64,000 bases of DNA from Nocardioides solisilvae. Its GTDB lineage: Bacteria > Actinomycetota > Actinomycetes > Propionibacteriales > Nocardioidaceae. Positions within the stretch are counted from its first letter, which is position 1, and every line of letters starts with the position of its first letter. Of this stretch, positions 33,471 to 41,985 are shown piece after piece. A model generated the notes under the pieces. The model worked only from the letters and a program-made list of their open reading frames with translations. It was not told the origin of the DNA and searched no databases. The translations under genes were made by a program, and so were the position numbers. The stretch covers positions 868,001-932,000 of the forward strand of contig NZ_QHKX01000001.1 in NCBI RefSeq assembly GCF_003194625.1, in the 5' to 3' direction.

Positions 33471-34247
33471 ATGACCACCACCGCGACCGACCCGATCGCC
33501 GAGATCGTGACCCTGGCCGAGCGCCCGGGGCTGATGGACGTCTTCTGGACGATGCCCGACTCGTGGCCAGAGTTCATGAAGCACGACCCGATCGGCAACG
33601 TCTGGTACGACTGCCTGGAGCAGTTCGCCGAGTTCGTGCTCGTCTGCCTGGACGCCGACGGGCAGGTGGCCGCCAAGGCCTACTCGGCGCCGTTCGCGCT
33701 CCTCGGCGACGACGGGGACGAGGACGACGTCGAGCTGCCGCCCGACGGCTGGGACGGCGTGGTCCGGCGGGCGTTGCGCGGCCGGGTCACGGGCGAGCCC
33801 GCCACCCACGTGTCGGCGATCGAGATCGTCATCCGCCCCGAGCTGCAGGGCCTCGGGCTCTCGGGCCGGATCCTGGCCGCGCTCCGCGACAACGCCGGCC
33901 GGCTCGGCTTCGCCGAGCTGCTCGCCCCGGTCCGCCCCAACGGCAAGCAGGACGCCGCGGAGCCGATGTCGTCGTACGCCTTCCGGACCCGCGACGACGG
34001 CCTGCCCGTCGACCCGTGGCTCCGGGTGCACGTGCGGGCGGGCGGGCGGATCGACCGCGTCGCCCCGCGGTCGATGACGATCCCGGGCACGCTGGCGGAG
34101 TGGCGCGCCTGGACCGGCCTGCCCTTCGACCGCAGCGGACCCGTCGTGGTGCCCGGTGCGCTGACCCCCGTGCTGTGCGACGTCGAGCACGGGACGGCCG
34201 TCTACGTCGAGCCCAACGTGTGGGTGCGGCACCCGACGGGCGCATGA
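33471..34247 (+). CDS. GNAT-like N-acetyltransferase
   Basis: 258 aa. The centre has [23 protein letters not shown], the acetyl-CoA-binding motif A (Q/R-x-x-G-x-G) of the GNAT fold. The remainder is less conserved and includes [15 protein letters not shown] and a beta-rich end. The substrate is not identifiable. The ATG at 33471 has GAGG-rich DNA just upstream. It is divergent from ugd and followed by the small Lys-rich gene. Confidence 0.72.
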   Translation: MTTTATDPIAEIVTLAERPGLMDVFWTMPDSWPEFMKHDPIGNVWYDCLEQFAEFVLVCLDADGQVAAKAYSAPFALLGDDGDEDDVELPPDGWDGVVRRALRGRVTGEPATHVSAIEIVIRPELQGLGLSGRILAALRDNAGRLGFAELLAPVRPNGKQDAAEPMSSYAFRTRDDGLPVDPWLRVHVRAGGRIDRVAPRSMTIPGTLAEWRAWTGLPFDRSGPVVVPGALTPVLCDVEHGTAVYVEPNVWVRHPTGA

Positions 34248-34277
34248 CCTGACCGGGCGGGTGGTACTGCTGGGGGC

Positions 34278-34415
34278 ATGAAGCTCTTGAGGACCGCAGC
34301 ACTGGCCGGCGTCGCGAAGAAGGTCTACGACGAGGCGCGCAAGCCCCACAACCAGGCCAAGATCAAGTCCGCCGTGGACCAGTTCAAGGCGAAGCAGGCC
34401 AAGAAGAAGCGCTGA
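34278..34415 (+). CDS. small lysine-rich protein (45 aa)
   Basis: 45 aa, MKLLRTAALAGVAKKVYDEA and on, ending KQAKKKR. It is strongly basic (about one third Lys/Arg) and predicted to form one or two amphipathic helices. The start follows a G-rich CTGGGGGC. It lies 30 bp after the GNAT gene and 3 bp before the convergent fadH stop. Its size and charge suggest a nucleic-acid- or membrane-binding peptide. No function known. Confidence 0.6.
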   Translation: MKLLRTAALAGVAKKVYDEARKPHNQAKIKSAVDQFKAKQAKKKR

Positions 34416-34418
34416 CCC

Positions 34419-36419
34419 CTACAGGCCCGCGGCCACCTCGGTGCCCTGCTTGATGGCGCGCTTCGCGTCGAGCTCGGCCGCGACGTCCGCTCCGCCGACG
34501 AGGTGCAGAGTGGCTCCGCGGTCGAGGGCGTCGTACAGGTCGCGCACCGACTCCTGACCCGCGCAGACCACCACGTGGTCGACCTCGAGCACTCGCGGCT
34601 CGCCGTCGACGGTGAGGTGCAGGCCGGCGTCGTCGATCCGCTCGTACGTCGCCCCGCTGACCTGGCGCACCCCCGACTGCTTGAGCACCGCGCGGTGCGC
34701 CCAGCCGGAGGTCTTGCCGAGGTCCTTGCCGATCGGGGTGGCCTTGCGCTGGACCAGCGTGACCTCGCGGACGGCCGTCCGCGGCTTCGCCTCGGTGAGG
34801 CCCCCGCGGTGCACCGACGGGTCGCCCACGCCCCAGTGCGACATCCACTCCTCCAGGCCGTGCTCGGCCGGGTCGTGGGTGAGGAAGTGGGAGACGTCGA
34901 CGCCGATCCCGCCGGCGCCGATGACGGCGACGCGGCGGCCGACGAGGACCCGCCCGGCCAGCACGTCGGCGTACGAGACGACCTTCGGGTGGTCGATGCC
35001 CTCGATCTCGGGCACCCGCGGCGCCACCCCGGTGGCGACGACGACGTGGTCGAAGCCGGCGATGTCGTCAGGCCCGGCCTCGGTGCCGAGCCGGACGTCG
35101 ACGCCGAGCACCTCGAGGCGGCGGGCGTAGTAGCGCAGCGTCTCGGCGAACTCCTCCTTGCCCGGCACCTGCATCGCGAGGCGGAACTGTCCGCCGATCT
35201 CGGGGAGCCGCTCGAAGAGGGTGACCGCGAGCCCGCGCTCGGCGGCGCTCACGGCCGTGGCCAGGCCGGCGGGACCGGCCCCGACGACGGCGACCGACTC
35301 CTTGCGACGGGCCGGCGACAGGACCAGCAGCGTCTCGTGGCAGGCCCGCGGGTTGACCAGGCAGGACGACGTCCTGTTGCTGAAGGTGTGGTCCAGGCAG
35401 GCCTGGTTGCAGGCGATGCAGGTGTTGATCTCGTCGGCGCGGCCGGCGGCGGCCTTGTTGACGAAGTCGGGGTCGGCGAGCAGCGGCCGGGCCATCGAGA
35501 CGAGGTCGGCGTCGCCGGAGGCCAGGATCTCCTCGGCGACGTCGGGGGTGTTGATCCGGTTGGAGGCGCAGACCGGCACCGACACCTCGGCCTTGAGCCG
35601 CGCGGTGAAGGAGCGCCAGGCCGCCCGCGGCACCTGCGTGATGATCGTCGGCACCCGCGCCTCGTGCCACCCGATGCCGGTGTTGAAGGCGGTCACGCCC
35701 GCCTCCTCGAGCCGGTGGGCCAGCTCGAGGGTCTCCTCCCAGGTCTGCCCGTCCTCGACGAGGTCGAGCAGCGAGATCCGGTAGACGACCGGGAAGTCAC
35801 CGACCAGCTCGCGGGTGCGGCGGACCACCTCGACGGGGAAGCGCATCCGCTTCTCGGCGCTGCCGCCCCACGCGTCGGTGCGGTCGTTGGTGCGGGCGGC
35901 GAGGAACTGGTTGATCAGGTAGCCCTCGGAGCCCATGATCTCGACCGCGTCGTAGCCCGCCTTGCGGGCCAGCGCGACGGACTTCGCGAAGTCGGTGGCG
36001 GTCCGGTCGACCGCCTTGGTCGACATCGCGCGCGGCGAGAAGGGGGTGATCGGCGACTTCCGCGCCGACGCGCCCGCGCTGAAGGGGTGGTAGCCGTAGC
36101 GGCCGGCGTGCAGCACCTGCAGGGCGATCGCGCCGCCCTCGGCGTGCACCGCCTCGGTGACCCGTTGGTGCCGCGCCGCCTGGAGACGGGTGGTCATCTC
36201 GGAGGCGAACGGCTTGAGCCATCCCCGCTTGTTGGGGGCGTAGCCACCGGTGACGATGAGGCCGACACCGCCGCGGGCGCGCTCGGCGAAGTACGCCGAG
36301 AGCCGGTCGAGGTGCCAGGGCGCGTCCTCGAGGCCGGTGTGCATCGACCCCATCACCACGCGGTTGCGCAGGGTGAGCGGGCCGAGGTCGAGCGGCCGGA
36401 GCAGGTGCGGGTAGGTCAT
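34419..36419 (-). CDS. fadH: NADPH-dependent 2,4-dienoyl-CoA reductase / OYE-family oxidoreductase
   Basis: 666 aa, full FadH length. The N-terminal old-yellow-enzyme TIM barrel (about 1-340) has LTLRNRVVMGSMHTGLED, then LQVLHAGRYGYH and AGYDAVEIMGSEGYLINQF. An iron-sulfur binding stretch follows (CIACNQACLDHTF, then SCLVNPRACHE; Cys-x2-Cys-x3-Cys and a later Cys). The C-terminal part is an FAD/NADPH domain (VAVVGAGPAGLATAVSAAERG, VAVIGAGGIGVDVSHFL). It reduces 2,4-dienoyl-CoA in degradation of unsaturated fatty acids. The ATG overlaps the padR stop (ATGA), so it is controlled with that regulator. Confidence 0.93.
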   Translation of the reverse strand: MTYPHLLRPLDLGPLTLRNRVVMGSMHTGLEDAPWHLDRLSAYFAERARGGVGLIVTGGYAPNKRGWLKPFASEMTTRLQAARHQRVTEAVHAEGGAIALQVLHAGRYGYHPFSAGASARKSPITPFSPRAMSTKAVDRTATDFAKSVALARKAGYDAVEIMGSEGYLINQFLAARTNDRTDAWGGSAEKRMRFPVEVVRRTRELVGDFPVVYRISLLDLVEDGQTWEETLELAHRLEEAGVTAFNTGIGWHEARVPTIITQVPRAAWRSFTARLKAEVSVPVCASNRINTPDVAEEILASGDADLVSMARPLLADPDFVNKAAAGRADEINTCIACNQACLDHTFSNRTSSCLVNPRACHETLLVLSPARRKESVAVVGAGPAGLATAVSAAERGLAVTLFERLPEIGGQFRLAMQVPGKEEFAETLRYYARRLEVLGVDVRLGTEAGPDDIAGFDHVVVATGVAPRVPEIEGIDHPKVVSYADVLAGRVLVGRRVAVIGAGGIGVDVSHFLTHDPAEHGLEEWMSHWGVGDPSVHRGGLTEAKPRTAVREVTLVQRKATPIGKDLGKTSGWAHRAVLKQSGVRQVSGATYERIDDAGLHLTVDGEPRVLEVDHVVVCAGQESVRDLYDALDRGATLHLVGGADVAAELDAKRAIKQGTEVAAGL

Positions 36420-36958
36420 CGGGTCTCTCCTGGGGTGTGGGCGTCGAGGTAGTCCTCGAGCCAGCCGACCCAGAACTCCTCCAGCCGGATGCCGCCGCGC
36501 AGCACCAGGAACTGGTCGAGCGCGTGGCCGGTCAGGGCGGCGGGGTCGTCGTAGGCCTTCTCGAGGCGGCGGTAGTGGTCGAGGCGGGCGAGGTGGTCGG
36601 CGAGGTTGGCGCGCAGCACCTCGAGGACGGCGGCGCGCTCCCCGAACGAGGCGCCCCGCATCTTGACCGCGACCTCGCTGCGCAGCTCCTCCATCGGGGT
36701 GGGCGCCGCCAGCCAGTCGGCGAGCGCGGCCGCGCCCGCGTCGGTGACGGCGTACACCTTGCGGTCGGGGGCGCCGGCCTGCGGCACCACCTCGACGGCG
36801 AGCCAGCCGTCCTTCTCCATCCGGCCGAGCACCCGATAGATCTGCTGGTGGGTCGCGTGCCAGAAGAAGCCGATCGACTTGTCGAAGCGGCGCGCGAGCT
36901 CGAGCCCGGAGCCGGGCTTCTCGCTGAGCGCCACGAGCAGGGCGTGTTCCAGGGCCAC
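36416..36958 (-). CDS. PadR family transcriptional regulator
   Basis: 180 aa from a GTG (VALEHALLVALSEKPGSG). The frame is open to 37030, but the PadR domain starts here. The winged helix (about 1-80) has FFWHATHQQIYRVLGRMEKDGWL and KVYAVTDAGAAALADWL; the C-terminal helices with LRGGIRLEEFWVGWLEDYL form the dimer. It is translationally coupled to fadH. A perfect 14-bp palindrome, TGCAAC-GA-GTTGCA, lies 22 bp upstream and is the likely autoregulatory operator. Confidence 0.9.
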   Translation of the reverse strand: MALEHALLVALSEKPGSGLELARRFDKSIGFFWHATHQQIYRVLGRMEKDGWLAVEVVPQAGAPDRKVYAVTDAGAAALADWLAAPTPMEELRSEVAVKMRGASFGERAAVLEVLRANLADHLARLDHYRRLEKAYDDPAALTGHALDQFLVLRGGIRLEEFWVGWLEDYLDAHTPGETR

Positions 36959-36980
36959 GCGGGGAAGGATGGCAGCGCTA

Positions 36981-36994
36981 TGCAACGAGTTGCA
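36981..36994. promoter_or_regulatory. PadR operator candidate
   Basis: Perfect palindrome TGCAACGAGTTGCA, 22 bp upstream of the padR GTG in the padR/racemase intergenic region. Confidence 0.6.
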
Positions 36995-37028
36995 AGGCCA
37001 TCCCACGGATCGGACGGCGCGGCACCCC

Positions 37029-37057
37029 ACACCGTGACAGTTCTCCTGTCACGGTGT
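37029..37057 (+). promoter_or_regulatory. operator/promoter palindrome of the racemase gene (MerR-type)
   Basis: Perfect 12-bp arms, ACACCGTGACAG-N5-CTGTCACGGTGT. The core GTGACA-N7-TGTCAC is identical in sequence and spacing to the core upstream of the thiolase operon (46948-46966). The right arm contains CACGGT, 7 nt before the ATG at 37063, where a leaderless -10 element would lie. Confidence 0.72.
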
Positions 37058-37062
37058 CTGCG

Positions 37063-38226
37063 ATGATGCCGGGCATGGTCTACGCACTCGGTCAGGGAAC
37101 GGGCCCGCTCAAGGGCGTCAAGGTCGTGGAGATCGCCGGCATCGGGCCCGGCCCGCACGCGTGCACGATCCTCGCCGACCTCGGCGCCGACGTGGTCCGG
37201 GTCGAGCGGCCGGGCGGCAACCCCCTCGGCGGCGGACCCGCCGACCTGCTCACCCGCGGCCGTCCCAGCGTCGCCCTCGACCTCAAGCGGCCCGAGGCCG
37301 TCGCCGCGGTCCTCGACCTGGTCGAGCGCGCCGACGTGCTCGTCGAGGGGATGCGCCCCGGTGTCACCGAGCGGCTCGGCCTCGGCCCTGAGGACTGCTG
37401 GGCCCGCAACCCCGCGCTGGTCTACGGGCGGATGACCGGCTGGGGCCAGGACGGCCCGCTCGCCCACACCGCCGGCCACGACATGAACTACGTCGGGCTG
37501 GCCGGCGTCCTGCACGGCCTCGGGCAGGACCCGGCCCGCCCGCACTTCCCCGGCAACCTGCTGGGCGACTTCGGCGGCGGCTCCACCTACCTGGTGATCG
37601 GGGTCCTCGCCGCCCTGCTGGAGGCCCGCGTCTCCGGGCAGGGGCAGGTCGTCGACGCGGCGATCGTCGACGGCACCGCCCACCTGGCGACCATGTACGC
37701 CGGGTTCCTGGCGATGGGCGTCCAGCAGGAGCGCCGCGCGGCCTCGCTGCTCGACGGCGGGGTGCCCTACTACGACGTCTACGAGACCAGCGACGGCGGC
37801 CACCTCTCGGTCGGGGCGCTCGAGCCGCAGTTCTACGCCGAGCTGCTGCGGCTGCTCGACCTCGAGGAGCTGCCGAGCCGCGACGACCCGGCCAACCTCC
37901 CCGCCATCCGGGAGGCGTTCACCGCCCGCTTCGCCGAGCGCACCCTCGCCGAGTGGACCGAGCACTTCGACGGCACCGACGCGTGCGTCGCCCCGATCCT
38001 CCCGATGACCGAGGCGGCGCGTCACCCCCAGGTCGCTGCGCGCGGCACGTACGTCGAGCGCGACGGCGTCCTCCAGCCCGCCCCCGCGCCGCGCTTCTCG
38101 CGGACGCAGGCCACGATCTCGATGTCGCCCCCGGCCACGGGCGGCCAGACCCGGGAGGCGCTGGAAGCCTGGGGCGTGGCCGGCGTCGACGAGCTGATCG
38201 CCTCGGGCGCCGCCGTCCAGGCCTGA
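37063..38226 (+). CDS. alpha-methylacyl-CoA racemase
   Basis: 387 aa from the ATG at 37063 (another ATG at 37075). It is a family III CoA transferase fold that epimerises 2-methylacyl-CoA esters so branched-chain and sterol-derived acyl-CoAs can enter beta-oxidation. Strong matches to M. tuberculosis MCR include VVEIAGIGPGPHACTILADLG and RMTGWGQDGPLA. Catalytic residues are His139 (AGHDMNY), Asp169 (GDFGGGS) and Glu254 (ALEPQFY). The spacings of 30 and 85 are exactly those of MCR His126/Asp156/Glu241. It is 19 bp upstream of ethA. Confidence 0.92.
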   Translation: MMPGMVYALGQGTGPLKGVKVVEIAGIGPGPHACTILADLGADVVRVERPGGNPLGGGPADLLTRGRPSVALDLKRPEAVAAVLDLVERADVLVEGMRPGVTERLGLGPEDCWARNPALVYGRMTGWGQDGPLAHTAGHDMNYVGLAGVLHGLGQDPARPHFPGNLLGDFGGGSTYLVIGVLAALLEARVSGQGQVVDAAIVDGTAHLATMYAGFLAMGVQQERRAASLLDGGVPYYDVYETSDGGHLSVGALEPQFYAELLRLLDLEELPSRDDPANLPAIREAFTARFAERTLAEWTEHFDGTDACVAPILPMTEAARHPQVAARGTYVERDGVLQPAPAPRFSRTQATISMSPPATGGQTREALEAWGVAGVDELIASGAAVQA

Positions 38227-38233
38227 GGCCCGC

Positions 38234-38239
38234 TACATT
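38234..38239 (+). promoter_or_regulatory. leaderless-type -10 element of ethA
   Basis: TACATT followed by 6 nt and the ATG at 38246, suggesting that ethA also has its own promoter besides read-through from the racemase gene. Confidence 0.42.
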
Positions 38240-38245
38240 CGCAGG

Positions 38246-39745
38246 ATGGAGAACGCGGACCGCACCCAGCACGTCGACGTGCTGATCATCGGGGCCGGGC
38301 TGTCGGGCATCGGAGCGGCCAGCAAGCTGTCCCGCGAGCTGCCCGGCAAGAGCTACGCGGTCCTCGAGCGTCGCCCGCGGATGGGCGGCACGTGGGACCT
38401 CTTCCGCTACCCGGGCGTGCGTTCCGACTCCGACATGTTCACCCTCGGCTACCGGTTCAAGCCGTGGCGCGGCGAGAAGGCGCTCGCCGACGGCGCCTCG
38501 ATCCTCGACTACGTGCGCGAGACCGCGGCCGAGCACGACGTCGACCGGCACGTCCGCTACGACCGGCGGGTGGTCGCCGCCGACTGGGACTCCGACGCCG
38601 CGCGCTGGACCGTGACGGCCGAGGTCACCCACGAGGACGTGGGCGGCGGCTCGATCACCGAGCGGGAGACCTGGACCTGCTCCTTCCTGTGGGCGTGCAG
38701 CGGCTACTACGACTACGACCGCGGCTACCTCCCCGAGCTCCCCGGCCTCGACCGCTTCGGCGGCCGGGTGGTCCACCCGCAGCACTGGCCCGCCGGGCTG
38801 GAGTACGCCGGGAAGCGGGTCGTCGTGATCGGCTCCGGCGCCACGGCGGTCACCCTCGTCCCGGCCATGGCCCTGCCGTCGGCCGAGGAGGGCGGAGCCG
38901 CTCACGTGACGATGCTGCAGCGCTCCCCGACGTACGTCCTGCCCGTCCCCGGCACCGACAAGATCGGGCTCGCCCTCAAGCGCGTGCTGCCCGAGAAGGC
39001 CTCCTACCGGGTGACCCGCTGGAAGAACGTCGCCCAGGCGACGCTGCTCTTCCAGGCCTCCCAGCGCTGGCCCGGCCCGGTCCGCCGGATGATCCGCCGG
39101 CTCAACGCCAGGATGCTGCCCGAGGGCTACCCCGTCGACGTCCACTTCAAGCCGACCTACGGCCCGTGGGACCAGCGGATGTGCCTGGTCCCCGACGGCG
39201 ACCTCTTCCGGGCGATCAGCGCCGGAAGGGCATCGGTGGCCACCGGCACGATCGAGACCTTCGACGAGACCGGGGTGCGGCTCACCGACGGCACCCACCT
39301 CGAGGCCGACGTGGTCGTCACCGCGACCGGGCTCAACCTGCTCGCCTTCGGCGGCATGGAGCTGAGCGTCGACGGCAAGCCCGTCGAGCTGGCCGAGACG
39401 ATGGCCTACAAGGCGATGATGCTGTCGGGGATCCCCAACTTCGCCTACACGATCGGCTACACCAACGCCTCCTGGACGCTCAAGGCCGACCTCGTCGCCG
39501 AGTACGTCTGCCGGCTGCTCGCCCACCTCGACGCCCACGGCCTGCGCTCCGCCGTCCCGGAGCGCGACCCGTCGATCGCCGAGGAGCCCTTCATGGACTT
39601 CGAGGCTGGCTACGTCCTGCGCTCGATCGACCGGCTCCCCAAGCAGGGGTCGGTCGAGCCGTGGAAGCTGCGGCAGAACTACGTCCACGACGTCAGGACG
39701 ATCCGCCGCGGCGCGATCGACGACGGGGTGCTCGCCTTCCGCTGA
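38246..39745 (+). CDS. ethA: EthA-type Baeyer-Villiger flavin monooxygenase
   Basis: 499 aa. The FAD Rossmann motif is VLIIGAGLSGIGAASKLSREL. It is followed by MGGTWDLFRYPGVRSDSDM and the NADPH motif VVVIGSGATAVTLVPAM. It follows M. tuberculosis EthA along its whole length, including ATGLNLLAFGG, PNFAYTIGYTNASWTLKADLV and the end VLRSIDRLPKQGS. EthA inserts oxygen next to ketones and activates thioamide drugs in mycobacteria. The natural substrate is unknown. Here it follows the racemase gene, suggesting a role in acyl or sterol side-chain catabolism. No EthR-type TetR is adjacent. Confidence 0.93.
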   Translation: MENADRTQHVDVLIIGAGLSGIGAASKLSRELPGKSYAVLERRPRMGGTWDLFRYPGVRSDSDMFTLGYRFKPWRGEKALADGASILDYVRETAAEHDVDRHVRYDRRVVAADWDSDAARWTVTAEVTHEDVGGGSITERETWTCSFLWACSGYYDYDRGYLPELPGLDRFGGRVVHPQHWPAGLEYAGKRVVVIGSGATAVTLVPAMALPSAEEGGAAHVTMLQRSPTYVLPVPGTDKIGLALKRVLPEKASYRVTRWKNVAQATLLFQASQRWPGPVRRMIRRLNARMLPEGYPVDVHFKPTYGPWDQRMCLVPDGDLFRAISAGRASVATGTIETFDETGVRLTDGTHLEADVVVTATGLNLLAFGGMELSVDGKPVELAETMAYKAMMLSGIPNFAYTIGYTNASWTLKADLVAEYVCRLLAHLDAHGLRSAVPERDPSIAEEPFMDFEAGYVLRSIDRLPKQGSVEPWKLRQNYVHDVRTIRRGAIDDGVLAFR

Positions 39746-39754
39746 CCCGGCCGC

Positions 39755-40069
39755 TCAGTGGACGAGCTTGAGCCCGACCACGCAGCCGATCAGCCCGAGG
39801 ATCAGCAGCACCCGTGCCACCGAGACCGGCTCGGCGCCGGTCGCCATCGCCCACGCGACGGTGAGCGAGGCGCCGATGCCGACCCAGACGGCGTACGCCG
39901 TGCCGACCGGCAGGTCGCGCATCGCCCAGGCCAGGCCCAGCATGCTCAGGACGACCGAGACCCCGAAGACCACCGAGGGCACCGGCCGGGTGAACCCCTC
40001 CGAACGGCCCAGGGCCGTCGCCCACACCGCCTCGAGGACCCCGGAGACCACCAGCACGACCCACGCCAT
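39755..40069 (-). CDS. sugE: SMR-family guanidinium exporter (Gdx/SugE)
   Basis: 104 aa with four membrane helices and the essential Glu at position 13 (VSGVLEAVWATALG). The sequence fits the SugE/Gdx branch of small multidrug resistance proteins, which export guanidinium by proton antiport. That assignment is supported by a guanidine-III riboswitch directly upstream, with a ribosome-binding site (AGGAG) touching its 3' end. It is a single-gene homodimer type; no second SMR gene is next to it. Confidence 0.93.
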   Translation of the reverse strand: MAWVVLVVSGVLEAVWATALGRSEGFTRPVPSVVFGVSVVLSMLGLAWAMRDLPVGTAYAVWVGIGASLTVAWAMATGAEPVSVARVLLILGLIGCVVGLKLVH

Positions 40070-40083
40070 GACACACCGCTCCT

Positions 40084-40128
40084 GGTGCCGTCTTGTCGCG
40101 TGGCCGGGTACGGCACCCCTCGTCCGGG
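40084..40128 (-). promoter_or_regulatory. guanidine-III riboswitch
   Basis: Read on the minus strand, the leader contains CCGGACGAGG, then GCCGTACCCGG and then GACAAGACGGC in the order and spacing of the guanidine-III (ykkC-III) consensus. The paired segments GGTGCCG and CGGCACC form the main helix. The element ends 14 nt before the sugE ATG, and AGGAG follows at once, so guanidine binding should control access of ribosomes to sugE. Known members of this class sit upstream of the same transporter. Confidence 0.9.
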
Positions 40129-40260
40129 AGCCCGGGAGCGGGCCCTGGTGACCAGTGTCGCAAACGCCGCGATGCCGCCGGAGGAGGCCCGAGGGGCTAG
40201 TGTGACGGGCAGACGCCTCGTCAAGTCTTGCCTCGAGCGTCCTGCGGAGCCCGACACGCT

Positions 40261-40353
40261 CGGTCCCCGCCCTCACTTCGTGAGGCACACGCAGCGGCCC
40301 GCTCGGGACCGCCAGCCCCGCCACCGGCGGAAGCGCGTTGGTGAGACACCAAC
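40261..40353 (+). promoter_or_regulatory. structured 5' leader of the DEAD-box helicase gene
   Basis: Three inverted repeats lie in tandem before the helicase ATG. CGGTCCC (40261-40267) pairs with GGGACCG (40305-40311) and encloses CCTCAC-TTC-GTGAGG (40271-40285). A third hairpin, GTTGGTG-AGA-CACCAAC (40337-40353), lies 14 bp before the start codon. Such leaders occur on cold-induced helicase mRNAs; a thermosensor or autoregulatory role is inference. Confidence 0.5.
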
Positions 40354-40367
40354 CGAAAGATCTCCAC

Positions 40368-41870
40368 ATGAAATTCGCCGACCTCGGCGTGCCCTCCGCC
40401 CTGTCCACCGCGCTCGCGGAGCGGGGCATCACGGAACCCACCCCCATCCAGGCCGCGACGCTGCCCGACTCGCTGGCGGGTCGCGACGTCCTGGGCCGGG
40501 GCCGCACCGGCTCCGGCAAGACCTACGCCTTCCTGCTGCCGCTGGTCGCGCGGCTGGACGCCGCCAAGCTGCCGGCGATGCCGCGCAAGCCCCGCGCGCT
40601 GATCCTGGCCCCGACCCGTGAGCTGGTCGGCCAGATCGTCGAGTCCCTCGCCCCCCTGGCGAAGGTCGCCGGCCTCACCACCCAGACCGTCTTCGGCGGC
40701 GTGGGCCAGGGCCCGCAGGTCGCGGGCCTCAAGCGCGGCGTCGACATCGTCGTCGCCTGCCCCGGCCGGCTCGAGGACCTCATGGGCCAGGGCCACTGCG
40801 ACCTCTCCGCCATCGAGGTGACGATCCTCGACGAGGCCGACCACATGGCCGACCTGGGCTTCCTGCCCGGCGTGAAGCGGATCATGGACAAGACCCCCAA
40901 GCGGGGCCAGCGGCTGCTCTTCTCGGCGACCCTCGACAAGGCGATCGACGTCCTGGTCAAGCGCTACCTGAGCAACCCGGTCACCCACCAGGCCGACTCG
41001 GCGCAGTCGCCGGTCGCCACGATGGCCCACCACGTGCTGCACACGCGGCGCGAGCAGCGGCTGCCGATCCTGGTCGACCTGACCAGCGCCCCGGGCCGCA
41101 CGGTGGTCTTCACCCGCACCAAGTACGGCGCCAAGGCGCTGGCCCGCCAGCTCAACAGCAACGGCGTGCCCGCGGTCGAGCTGCACGGCAACCTGTCGCA
41201 GAACGCCCGGGTCCGCAACATGGAGGCCTTCCACTCCGGCAAGGCCACGACCCTGGTCGCCACCGACGTCGCCGCCCGCGGCATCCACGTGGACGACGTC
41301 TCGCTGGTGGTCCACGCCGACCCGCCGTCGGAGCACAAGGCCTACCTGCACCGCTCGGGCCGCACCGCTCGCGCCGGCGCCGAGGGCACCGTCGTCACGC
41401 TGATGACCGACGACCAGGTCCGCGACGTGCGCGACCTGACCCGTCTCGCCGGGATCAAGCCGACCACCACCAAGGTCGACTCCGCCGGCCACCCGATCCT
41501 CGTCCAGCTGGCCCCGGGCGAGCGGACGCTGGTGCCGGGCGGCTACGCACCCCCCGCCCCGGCGGGCAACCGCACCGCCGGTGAGCAGGGCCAGGCCCGC
41601 AACGGCGGCGGCGGGCGCAACCGTTCCCGCGGCGCGCGCTCCGGCGCGAAGGCCGGCGCGCCGCGCGCGGGCGGCCAGAAGTCGGGCGCGAAGCAGGGCG
41701 CAGCCAAGTCCGGCGGCGCCAAGACTGGGGGCGCCAAGTCCGGCGGCCAGGGCGGCGGTCAGAAGTCCGGCGGCGGCCGTCGTCGCGGCGGGGCCGGCAG
41801 CAGCACCGTCTACAGCACCTCCACGGGCGGCTCCTCGCACAGCGCCGCCTCGTTCAGCGGACGCCGCTGA
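40368..41870 (+). CDS. DEAD-box RNA helicase (RhlE-like)
   Basis: 500 aa from the ATG at 40368 (MKFADLGVPSALS). All helicase motifs are present: Q motif (ITEPTPIQAATL), Walker A GRTGSGKT, PTRELVGQ, DEAD in ILDEADHMADLGFLP, SAT, and the second lobe with [13 protein letters not shown] and HRSGRTARAG. The last 110 or so residues are a low-complexity tail rich in Gly, Lys, Ser and Arg, probably for RNA binding. It lacks the DbpA-type domain of the helicase at the left edge of the window. A strong hairpin terminator follows. Confidence 0.93.
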   Translation: MKFADLGVPSALSTALAERGITEPTPIQAATLPDSLAGRDVLGRGRTGSGKTYAFLLPLVARLDAAKLPAMPRKPRALILAPTRELVGQIVESLAPLAKVAGLTTQTVFGGVGQGPQVAGLKRGVDIVVACPGRLEDLMGQGHCDLSAIEVTILDEADHMADLGFLPGVKRIMDKTPKRGQRLLFSATLDKAIDVLVKRYLSNPVTHQADSAQSPVATMAHHVLHTRREQRLPILVDLTSAPGRTVVFTRTKYGAKALARQLNSNGVPAVELHGNLSQNARVRNMEAFHSGKATTLVATDVAARGIHVDDVSLVVHADPPSEHKAYLHRSGRTARAGAEGTVVTLMTDDQVRDVRDLTRLAGIKPTTTKVDSAGHPILVQLAPGERTLVPGGYAPPAPAGNRTAGEQGQARNGGGGRNRSRGARSGAKAGAPRAGGQKSGAKQGAAKSGGAKTGGAKSGGQGGGQKSGGGRRRGGAGSSTVYSTSTGGSSHSAASFSGRR

Positions 41871-41880
41871 CCGACGTACG

Positions 41881-41916
41881 ACGACGCCCCCGCACCCCCG
41901 GGTGCGGGGGCGTCGT
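41881..41916 (+). terminator. strong hairpin terminator
   Basis: 17-bp perfect inverted repeat starting ACGACGCCCCCGCACCC, with almost no loop, 11 bp after the helicase stop codon. No T-run follows. Confidence 0.8.
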
Positions 41917-41985
41917 CGCGCCCGCCCCCCTCGTACAGTCGGGGTCGTGACGCGGCGCCGGCCGCGGGAGGGTGGGTGATCGGTC

